64,000 bases of DNA from Heliocybe sulcata. Its lineage: Eukaryota > Basidiomycota > Agaricomycetes > Gloeophyllales > Gloeophyllaceae. The stretch covers positions 870,264 to 934,263 of the forward strand of contig ML213506.1 of NCBI GenBank assembly GCA_004369045.1. The letters run 5' to 3'. The notes under the pieces are model-generated. The model was given only the letters and a program-made list of their open reading frames with translations. It made no database searches and was not told where the DNA came from. A program made the position numbers and the translations under genes. Shown here piece after piece: positions 40,841-50,262 of the stretch. Position 1 is the first letter of the stretch, and each line of letters begins with the position of its first letter.

Positions 40841-42023
40841 AGTGGAGTAAAGTGCTACAGAGGGCACCTCGAGGTATGAGGACCAGAAGAAGTTAGTAAC
40901 CCGGAACGGAGGGACGGATGGCGATATATAGTCAGGGAGGCGACAGAAAGGACAGATTCTCTACGAAACCGACGCAATGGTTGTCCAGGATCACCGACAG
41001 CAAACGCCAATCATCAGTACGACATGCGAACTTCGGTGAACACGACCTGAAGCCGCAGAGCAGAAATATAGCCATGTATATCCATTACGCAGCCCATGAA
41101 TCCGAATTGCCTGGGTGCTCAGCCACATCCAAGACCGTATATGGGCCAAATGGATCTGCTCGTGTGGTGTAGGTGACGCTCTACCTTGGAACACGGGAGT
41201 GCCTGGAACAGTGATAGAAATGCGTGGCCGTCTCCGCCGTGATAGCATAGCCCTACAGCTGCAGCCGCCAGCGACGGGACAGTTGATGGAGGATATGTTG
41301 GATGGCAAAGGGCTGTGAACGCCGCTGATCATCATACCCATCATGCTCATCAAGCCCTGCGCGCCCTCACGTGACCGTGCTTCCCGACACTCAGACGTAA
41401 CCCACCGTAGCTGCCGGTGGTAATAAGTAGCTTCATCAAGCAAACGAGGTCGGGAGGCAATAAGGCGCGGTCCAGAAGGTCGCCAGCTGGGGACCACGTA
41501 TTCTGTCCTGTTGATCATAAACCGCAGAGTATAGGCTTGCCGATACTCTCGGCTCGTCAGCGGGGTTGCCGCCTTGTGTCGACATTCTGACAGCTCCGCA
41601 AGTTAGGACTTGTGTAACTTCCGCAGCGGACACTTGGTGCGACCAAAGCAATAATAGACGGCTTCACACTGTTTCGAGTGAGTCCCCCATCAGAGCTACA
41701 TCGCCAGTCGATCGAAAGGTGGTGTAGCCGACGATCTACACAAGTGGATTTGCTCGGGAAGGACATCAAGAAGCACGAGATTATCCTGTTGCTGGGCGCT
41801 AATCAGCGGGACGATGATGCACAATCGGACACGATATCTTAATGAGATGGATGTCCGGTCCTCGCGGGATTGAAGCATCTACACTGCCGAATCACCACAC
41901 ATCGTCCTATGTCTCGAACATGTTTCCGGAACTCAAACTGAACATTGATTAGTGGCCACGCACGGTTCTGTCGTATGCTGTCTCATATATCAAGGGTCGT
42001 CATTGCGTAGGGATAACGCCAAG
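40841..42023. other. Intergenic region
   Basis: These 1183 bp lie upstream of the C2H2 gene and downstream of the BolA gene, both on the minus strand. An ATG-initiated minus-strand open frame of 175 codons (40991-41518) is present, with an odd Met/Ser-rich run and no recognisable domain. I treat it as unsupported. Nothing else stands out. Confidence 0.4.
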
Positions 42024-42633
42024 CTATGTCGACTGAACTTCCTCCGGTGTTTTGGCCTTCAGAGACAAAGCATGGAGTCCCTGAGCAAATTCGTCCGACA
42101 ACGCCGAATGAATCATTCGATGGCGTTGCAGTGTGTTCTAGATAGCGATATATAACACAGATGAGCACGACAGACCAGCAAAGATCTGGACGTGGTACCA
42201 ACCTTCCCTTGGAAAGTGTCAGACACGACCTGTACTGAGAAATCTGCGACGACATCAGTAACGAACTAGGATACGTCGCCCACTAGTCGCAACGGCCTCA
42301 ATCCCAGAATGACGAAGACACATACGTGTCTCCCCGCTACCACCGCCTTGCGCACGCATTGGGGCATGGTGACGGTGTTGCCACGAGTCATTGGTAATCG
42401 TGAGTTCGATAGGTTGCAGCAGCGTCGTCAACTACCAAAGATGATGGCGCAGGCGACGAGAGTAGCGGGTGAGGCTCAGTTTTCTCGGTCTCCAGGATTG
42501 CGACATCCCTGATACTCACCTTCTCGCGGATGGCAGTCTCAACCGGACCTGATCCCGTCGACGCATCGTTGCTGGCCATGGAGAACCGCCGCCAATACCC
42601 ACCGCTGCGAACGAGCTGCAGAGCCCGATACAT
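42024..42633 (-). CDS. BolA-family protein
   Basis: Four exons on the minus strand (42633-42520, 42431-42326, 42243-42203, 42137-42024) encode 124 aa from the ATG at 42633. The BolA signatures are present: [46 protein letters not shown] and [12 protein letters not shown], then [17 protein letters not shown]. BolA proteins partner with monothiol glutaredoxins to handle [2Fe-2S] clusters. The N-terminus from 42633 ([21 protein letters not shown]) is basic with no acidic residue, like a mitochondrial presequence. The frame also extends upstream to an ATG at 42726 and contains a later in-frame ATG, giving MASNDAS. I chose 42633 because that N-terminus looks like a targeting signal. The gene is head-to-head with the Clr2-like gene. 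Confidence 0.92.
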
Positions 42634-42766
42634 GACTTGGAGACGACATCCATTCGCATCGGCCTTTCGAGCAGTGCCCGAGGTCCGCGGGACAATGGTC
42701 TGTGGACCGTGTGAGTCCGCCATCATTGTATTGGGACTAGTATTGAAACTCCGCTACTGCGGACCA

Positions 42767-42772
42767 TATAAA
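42767..42772 (+). promoter_or_regulatory. TATA box of the Clr2-like gene
   Basis: TATAAA is followed about 25 bp later by a pyrimidine-rich stretch suitable for transcription start. No ATG occurs on this strand between 42698 and 43630, so a transcript starting here would first meet the ATG at 43631. Confidence 0.5.
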
Positions 42773-42953
42773 CAAACGGCCCCTGGAAACCGACTTTCTT
42801 CTTTGTCATCAATCCTCATCTACTTGTGCTCTCAGCTTGGGACTATCCAAGCTTGTTTCTTGGCTCCGCAAGCCATTGCACATCGTTTGTCGAATCGTTT
42901 AAACAAGTTTATCACCCATCTCATCTTATCCTTTAGTTATTCGTCGCTCTCCC

Positions 42954-43073
42954 GCAGTGCTCGACCTGTGACACTTCGTCGCTTCTCGACACTGTTTCAA
43001 CACTTCTGCGTCTCAGTTTTGCTTCTTCCACGGCAGTGCTCGACCTGTGACGCTTTGTTGCTTGTCGACACTG
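42954..43073 (+). repeat. 41-bp direct repeat in the leader
   Basis: Two 41-bp copies at 42954-42994 and 43033-43073 start with GCAGTGCTCGACCTGTGAC and end with TCGACACTG. They differ at four positions (37 of 41 identical) and are offset by 79 bp. They lie in the long leader upstream of the Clr2-like gene and have no obvious function. Confidence 0.8.
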
Positions 43074-43630
43074 ATCTGTGTCTAAAGCACCTTGTGCCGC
43101 AGACTTACACATACCCAGAGCATACCCTGCTCGTAATCGCTACTGGTGCTACCCGCGCCTGTTTGCCTACACCGTGCCGCGAGGCCAAAAACATCCACAT
43201 TTGCGCGTACACACGCTGCACAGACGCGAGTCATCCCTGGTGCATCCCCCTGCCCAGCTGTACTTCATCTGGTGCTGCCCCGCCCAGTGATAGTAACCTC
43301 CTAGAGCCTTTGTGCCGTGGAGCGTATCCTGTTGCTTGTGCGCAGAGAACCTTCAGGACATCCTCGTTCGTACTAGACACACCGTGTCAACCTACCCCGG
43401 GGACGTCTGCTGTTCCGGACATCATTCATACGAACGATTCCGAGTTTATAGTCAAGGGCCCTTGTAGCATTACCAGTGGTCCTGAATCTATACCAATCTA
43501 CGATAAATATTGCGTTGCTGTTTCAACGATCAAGTGCATTCGAGACGTTGGAATTTTGCATTATTGTCGTACTGCACGAAATACGAAAGTTGATCACTTA
43601 TTGTATTCCGCTCTCCGAAAAGGTACGGAA

Positions 43631-44572
43631 ATGAATCGCCACACACGCGTTTTTCACACGCCTAAAATATCTCGAAATGTAGGAATGCCAGGTCTGCTCG
43701 CGTCTCCCCATGGCCATCAGCCTGCGCCTTCGCGTTATTACGACGTCGTCCAACATGGAACGTCGAATATAGCCTTGATCGACCTCAGAAACAGCGACGG
43801 CGACGTATCCCGCCGGCCGCAGCGGACTAGAAGGGTGGTCGATGAAGATGGGAATGTGGACTATTTGGAGGAGGCAGGGAAGGAGGTTGAGAAGCATTGG
43901 AGGAAGGTAATTGGGGGGTTTCTCGCCAAAACTGTATTGGCCGACCAAGGATGTAAGTATACTGTAGTTGGATTCATTGTGTCCATATATCTAACGTGTT
44001 CTGTCTTTAGGGAACCTCAAACACGACAATTGTCTCTTGAAGCAGTTGCCTGAGGGGTATGAACTGTATATTCACAGGAAGGGCGACAAGGACGTGCCTA
44101 GGACGGACGTATACCTCTACGGTGAGTAGATACGATCCTGCTCTATTCCCACCGCGATACTCATTGTCCGGCATTCGCAGGAGGCCGCCATGTCTTCCGT
44201 TCCCCAGACGAATTCTGCCTTCACGCCCGGTGGCTGGCTCTAGGCTCACCGACCAAACGCTTTACCAATAAACCAGACTGTCCTTGCAAATACTGCCATG
44301 GGCAGCTCTCCCAGACCGAACTCAACAAGATGTGGGAGATCGCCCCGCCTCCGAAGTGCAGAGGCCCGCGCAAGAAGCCCGATAGCAAGCCCAAGACGGA
44401 CTGGGCGAATGTCGTCGCGCGCGCGAAGGACTATACCAAGCTGAATATCTCTACCCAAACGCCGTCCGTCTCCTCGCCGACTGCGGTATCGCCAACAAGC
44501 CCATCCCAAATTGTGCCGTCACCTTCCTCTCCATCCACATCCTCTCGGTACCCTTCAATCACATTCCCGTGA
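43631..44572 (+). CDS. Cryptic loci regulator 2 (Clr2) N-terminal-domain protein
   Basis: Three exons (43631-43952, 44011-44121, 44181-44572) encode 274 aa. The protein resembles the Clr2 N-terminal domain abundant in Agaricomycetes. Features are RTRRVVDEDGNVDYLEE, LPEGYELYIHRKGDKDVPRTDVYLYG, FRSPDEFCLHARWL and a CPCKYCHG zinc-binding-like cluster. In fission yeast Clr2 is a subunit of the SHREC heterochromatin-silencing complex, but this protein lacks the C-terminal Clr2 region and ends in a Ser/Pro/Thr-rich tail. Its role in silencing is therefore inferred. The start at 43631 is the first ATG after the TATA box; a second Met follows at 43685. The frame stays open upstream for 367 codons, through the ATG-free leader and into the antisense of BolA. 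Confidence 0.82.
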
Positions 44573-45034
44573 GGTCAATCCTCCTCCTGGAGAATGTGCA
44601 TGGAGACGGGAATTTCCACCATCATCGTTGATCATCGTCCCGCATCCCACCACTCCGATTTGTCGTTATTTGTGATCGTGTTCTCTGCGCCGTTTCTCTT
44701 TATTTGTAATTCCCTCCTCTTCAGTGCTCTTCTCACGCTGTACTTCATTCCCTCCGATGCTCAGAGTTATGGTCCCTATTTCCAACAGATGATTTTCTTC
44801 TTTCGTGTCTCCGCATGTATATTACTTCTGCCATGCTGCGAGTTGCAAGCACTATACCTGTACAACGAGTCTCGACCTGAGTTGCCTCCCGAGCCACATC
44901 ATGCGACTTCGAATCGCCACAAACACGTGACATAACGTGTAACGCTTAGTCCAGTACCGAGGTTTGCAATGGCCACCGTCTTAGACTCCTCCCTCTTGGT
45001 ACTACTTGCACCTTTTCCTTTGTCCCCGTGAAGA
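44573..45034. other. Intergenic region
   Basis: These 462 bp cover the 3' flank of the Clr2-like gene and the promoter of RPB3. The region is pyrimidine-rich. I see no gene. Confidence 0.45.
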
Positions 45035-46642
45035 ATGCAAAGCTCTGCCGACCTTGAACCCACAGTACGAATTCGGGAGCTGAAGAAGGACCGAGTGAAC
45101 TTCGTACTCGAAAATGTCGACCTTGCGTGCGCGTTCAGAGCTTCAGCGCAGCGCTAATAGTGCTGGGTTCTGATGCTGTCTGTCTGGATAGGTTCGCGAA
45201 TTCATTACGGCGGGTCATGATGGCAGACCTGCCCACAGTCGGTGCGTGGCTCCCCGGGGTGTAATATGAAAGGCGCGTATGAATGTGGTATCTGCCGCTG
45301 CAGCAATCGACACGGTGGAGGTGGTCTCAAATACGACTGTGCTGCCGGACGAGTTCATCGCGCATCGCCTCGGTATGATACCGCTCGTCAGCACGAACTG
45401 CGACGAAGCTATTCGGAATAACAGGGTGGGTCCTGGTCCTGTCTCGGGCCCCGTGGAGTCGGGAACTGATATATGGAAAGGACTGCACATGCGAGAGTGC
45501 GTGCGAGTTCTGCGCGATCCCGCTCAGCCTCAGTGTCGCCTGCAGCGACAACCGGACATTGAACATCACGAGCGACCATCTGCAATACGACCCTGCTGTC
45601 TTCGATCAAAGCGAACGCGGCGCAGAGGGTGATGAGACGGCGAAGCGGATTGAGAACTTTGGTCATCCTGTGGGGAAGAGTGAGTCCGCTTGTCTCATGC
45701 TGGTGGAACTTTTGTCCGATCGCAGCTGCTCAATTCAAACATCGTCATCGCTCTGAATTGGATAGATGACCCTTCGGTGCCTCCCGTCCTCATTTGCAAA
45801 ATTCGTAAAGGCCAGGAGCTCAAAGTCAAGTGCTTAGCGAAACGCGTTGGTAGACCCGTTCTTGTCTGTTGCGCATACGCCTCACCACCCGATAGGGTCT
45901 AGCCAAAGAGCATGCAAAGTGGTCTCCGTGTTCCGCAGTCGCCTTCGAATATGATCCGCACAACAAGCTACGACACACAACTTACTGGTACGAGACCGAT
46001 TCCCGTGCCGAGTGGCCTCTGTCAGACAACGCGCGGGAGGAGGAGCCCCCGAGAGACGACGAGCCGTTTGATTTCAATGCAAAACCTCAGAGATTCTATT
46101 TTGAGGTGGAAACAGATGGCAGTTTAGGTCCGCAGGAAGTGGTGATGAAGGTGTGTATCCTGATCTGTGCATGTTCATCTGTCTTTCTCGAGTTGTCCAT
46201 CAGAGATATCAGGCATTGATACTGATTACTGATCGCATGATTTTCCGTACGGTGATCGCAGGGATTACAAGAGCTTCAGAGGAAGCTAGCCAATCTCGTG
46301 CTCAATGCAAAGGCCGAGCAGGAGCCGGAACTAGCGAACGGGGTCCTCTCTGGCGGCGGAGACCCTGGCACGAATGCGTCGGGTCCGGGCGCATGGAGTG
46401 TAACAGCAGGAGGATGGGGGGCCTCGAGTGCTGCTGATGGGTCCCCTGCCGCCGCGGGCTGGGGAGGCAGTCCAGCAGTAACTGCCGCTGCCGGAGGTTG
46501 GGGAACCAGTGCCAGTCCGGCGGGTAGTGGAGGTTGGGGTACTGGCGCAAGCCCTAATGCCGGTGGATGGGGCACCAGTGCCAGTCCTGCTGCTAGAGGC
46601 TGGGGAAGCCCGTCACAGCAGGCTAGTGGCTGGAATGTGTAA
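45035..46642 (+). CDS. RPB3: RNA polymerase II subunit RPB3 with GW-rich tail
   Basis: Seven exons (45035-45126, 45192-45241, 45304-45425, 45481-45679, 45766-45845, 45896-46150, 46262-46642) encode 392 aa. The N-terminus has the alpha-like dimerisation signature ([19 protein letters not shown]) and HRLGMIPL. A zinc loop follows ([10 protein letters not shown]), then the insert domain and [11 protein letters not shown], a core-dimerisation helix, and [17 protein letters not shown]3 pairs with RPB11 to nucleate Pol II assembly. From about residue 310 the protein adds a low-complexity tail with seven Gly/Ala/Ser/Arg-Trp repeats ([10 protein letters not shown]-type), not present in yeast or human RPB3. 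Exon 5 was set by the acceptor at 45765 that restores [13 protein letters not shown]. Confidence 0.93.
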
Positions 46643-46837
46643 CACATTTTATTTTGCTATTGTATTTGGTTAGTGCGTTGGACTATGTCAACATGATGGT
46701 AGTGCGTTAGTGGGTATAGCCATGATGGTCAAGCATCTATCTCGTGCCCATGCTACGTGTGATTGGTTATGCTACAAGCCCATAGATCAGAGCAAAATGT
46801 CAAGAGATATCAAAAAAGCGGTGTCTGCCCGCAGACT

Positions 46838-49800
46838 CTATGGTTGACGTGCGAAGTCCTGAGCTCTGGGTGTAGGAGGAGCTGCATCCTCAGAGGGCCT
46901 TGCCGCGGGCATTGGTGGCGGAGGCAACGGGAAGGCAGGAGGCGCAGTTGGAGGTTGGGATCTGACAGTTGATGTGGTCCTTTCTGACGTGGTCCGGCTC
47001 GGATTTGTCATGTGCAACTGTGCCGAGATGTCAATTGGAGAACGGGTTCCGGTGAAGAAATCCTTACTTCGTCACCTTCTCCCCAGATGTCCTCTGAGTC
47101 ACCAGCTGCAAAAGACGGATATGTGAGAGACATGCGGAGAACGAACTGAAGCTGATGTCTCACCAAGTTCAGCGTTCTTGTCCGTCAATTGCCATCCACC
47201 CTTTGGCATGTCAAGTCGGGATTCCTTACTCTCATCTTGTCTCTCGGTCGCAAGCTTCTTCTCGTCCTCCTCTTCGACTTTCTCCCAAGGTACCTGAGTA
47301 TATCTACTAGGGGCGGGAATGGCGTCTGGGTTTCCTTTGGGTCCGTATATGCGGCAGCTGGCAAGAGATGTCTTGAGAGCGCATATCCATTTGTTGCGTC
47401 TCCGTGCTACCGCCAATCACATCAGCAAACATACCGAGCAGATGAACCTCGCTGTACTCACCCTTGACGGCACCTTGTTGCCAGTTACTCTTGTACTTGA
47501 TGTCGGCCTGAACGGTCATCTTTTCCTGATCTTCGATATCTGTGAATACCCACTTAGTGTTATCGCAGTCCAGACGAAATTAACACTGATACTGACCAAC
47601 GACTGTGACGTCAAAGACTGGCAGATAATCCCTTCTCTCCCCTTCGACAAAAGCTAACATTTTGCTCCGGAGCTGTTCAAGTTCATCGAATGTCGTAGAG
47701 TAATCAACATCGAACTTGAAAGTCTCCGACATCTGCAAGAATTGATTAGAAAGATATCTCGCGTCTGGGATTGAGATTCACCTGTCCGCTTCGTCGGATA
47801 TTGCATATTGACTGATCAGAGACCTTAAGCCGATATTCATCATTGAGTTCTGGTCAAACTAACCTGCGCGTTAAGCACCGTATTGGGAGCCAACACTTGG
47901 CCACCTTGACCATCGATGAACACGGTTGTGAGCAGCCGAATCTCCTTCACGGTGTAGCTATCCTTTCCGACGTCTACCCTGTCGCCAACATCGTACGGGT
48001 GTTTGATGAAGAGGAAAATGATACTCGTCAAGACCTCCTGTGCACTGTTGCCGATCAGCCAACTCAGACCTGCAGAGGTTATAAACGCTGTTTTCTCCGC
48101 GCTATCACGTACAAGACATACCTAAGATCAGTGTGCCGGCGCCGGTGATAAGAGTAGTAAGTTGCGTGTCCTGTAGATCACTTTAGTCTGAGGTCCCGAA
48201 CAGGAATGAATTGACAGGGAGAGAGCTTACCAAGGCAACAGCAATAATCAAAATTGCAATGATAACATACAGACTCATGAAGATGTTGTCAAGGCGGCCC
48301 ACGGCACTGTCTAAATCCCGCATCGAGTGCTCGATAGATAACTGCTCTCGATGGTAATCCCTGTTCACCGTTCAATGAGCTGTTCATGTTGACAAACAGA
48401 TGACGCACATGCATGCAAGCTCAATCTCATCGCGGGATGCATCTCCATTGTCATCCTTGTCGAACAACGCGAACGCTGCCATTGCGTCGTCCTGAGTCGG
48501 GAAGAAGCGTGCGATATCTCGCACTTCGAGATAGTCGTGATCAGGCCGAACGAAGGAGTAGTACAGACGTCGTGCAAGCTTTAATATGAAGGATAAGAAT
48601 CCAGCGGATCCATACTGAAAGTATCTACGTACCAAACGTGATTTATTCGCCGAATCAAGCGCAGTCTTCACCTTCGCTTCAGGGGAATTAGGTTGCAGAA
48701 CGGAGCTATCAGCGGCAATGGGAAGTATTCAGGAGAACAAAGCAGAGGTTATCATCTTCCTGCTAACCTTCCTGCCATTTCCGAGGCAACATTTCCTAGA
48801 GCAGTCGTAGTCGTCGTTGCCGCATACTTCACGCCCCTCAGCGCTTTCTTCAGGAAGAGCTTAGGGTTCATGCTGGCGCGTTTATTGACGGGGCCGTCGC
48901 GCAGAGTATCTGAACGACCAGGAATATCGGTCGAATGACGATATAGAATCGTAAGGACTTTGATCGCGAATTTCTGGTCGGCGATACGTTCTTAGATCGA
49001 AGAGAGTGAGCAACTATTCGCAAAGCAGAGCCACGCTCGGAAGCGTCCTACCTGCGTATGACCTCTCGTGGAATTTCCCGGCTATCCATTGTATGGAGAG
49101 CTTTTCGAAAGCTAATACGGCCGCGCATATATAGATTGCAAATAGTAGCTTTGCGATGAATGAGATGATGGATTGGCTCTTTTGACTGCCATCGCCGTCA
49201 TGGGCATTGATGAGGGCGTTGAATGTGATCCAGATGCTCAACGTCCAACCGAAAAGAGCGACGTATCTGGGACACTTTGTTAGCAAATGATAACAATGGC
49301 TTATGAACTGTGCAACCTGTGCAGAACATCCAACCAATCAATATACCGACGACTCCCTACCGCTACAACGCCAACGGATGCGCGAGCTATGTGGGGTAGA
49401 AATCGCCTATTACCAAGTGAGTCCAAGGATAAAGAATGAGATACAAGAAGGTACGGACGCTGCCGCCAACGACGCCCACCAGCCTTAATGCAGATGGTCT
49501 TGAGTGAATGTTCTTTAGCACTTTAGGCACTGTCGATTACACACCTCCCCAGACAACGCTTAACCAAATGCTCCACCAGATCAAGCGGACTCCCCAGACC
49601 TAGGAGGGTGCAAGACGTCAATACTTCAATATCCTTGCGTTCACATGGACGACGTCATACCTCAGCGTGCGGAAAGGTTGTCAACCCTAGGATGCCTGGT
49701 ATCCACAGGAGGGCCATGACCGGGATAATAAAGATCGCCCATCTCGTCACGATTGAGACATTCAGTAAATAGTTGTACAGTCGAGAAAACTATTCACGCA

Positions 49801-50262
49801 TGGTAAGATATGCGTATTGACAGAACATTTAGCATATACACGCACCTTATTGTTCGGGATGTCTCCTTCAGCAAAAGCCAAGTGACTCTCACTTGCATTT
49901 CGCGAATCAAACTCAGAGTACTCATGCTCAAACTTCCGGATCCCCGCGAGCATGTCCCAGCTCCCACTGCGTCCATATCCTGGTTTGTGAGCTGGCCTGC
50001 TCTGCCCCGCACTATTTTCCGGATCGTATGCGCCACCACCGTGCACAGGCTCGGGCATCATTCGGACATGCCTGCTGCTATCACTCGGGAGTGGCGGATA
50101 TCTCGTTACCCCAGGGCCGCCTTGGAGAGGGATATTGGAATGGTTCGAGTCTTCCGATACACCAGACATCGAATCGAAGCGGCTGCGAGTGCTCTGCTCA
50201 GCAGGATAGTCTACGCTTGCACCAGGAGGATGTAGCTCGATTGGGGCATAATGTGAATCCAT
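46838..50262 (-). CDS. EF-hand mechanosensitive channel of the MscS family
   Basis: Eighteen exons on the minus strand (50262-49846, 49789-49661, 49599-49545, 49483-49459, 49406-49317, 49266-49052, 48990-48768, 48705-48633, 48578-48409, 48360-48231, 48170-48122, 48069-47864, 47811-47782, 47732-47597, 47539-47462, 47406-47164, 47105-47068, 47017-46838) encode 828 aa. There is a Ser/Pro-rich cytosolic N-terminus, about four membrane helices, an EF-hand (DKDDNGDASRDE, near residues 447-460), a fifth helix and the MscS pore helix region (GLSWLIGNSAQEVLTS). The beta domain follows (HPYDVGDRVDV, LAPNTVLNAQ). This is the architecture of fungal Msy1/Msy2, ER channels gated by membrane stretch and calcium. 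The tail is Pro-rich. Confidence 0.93.

Noticed and set aside
40991-41518. A 175-codon minus-strand open frame with a real ATG
   Set aside because: Composition is odd (Met/Ser runs), no domain is visible and no flanking exon fits. It may be part of the C2H2 upstream region.
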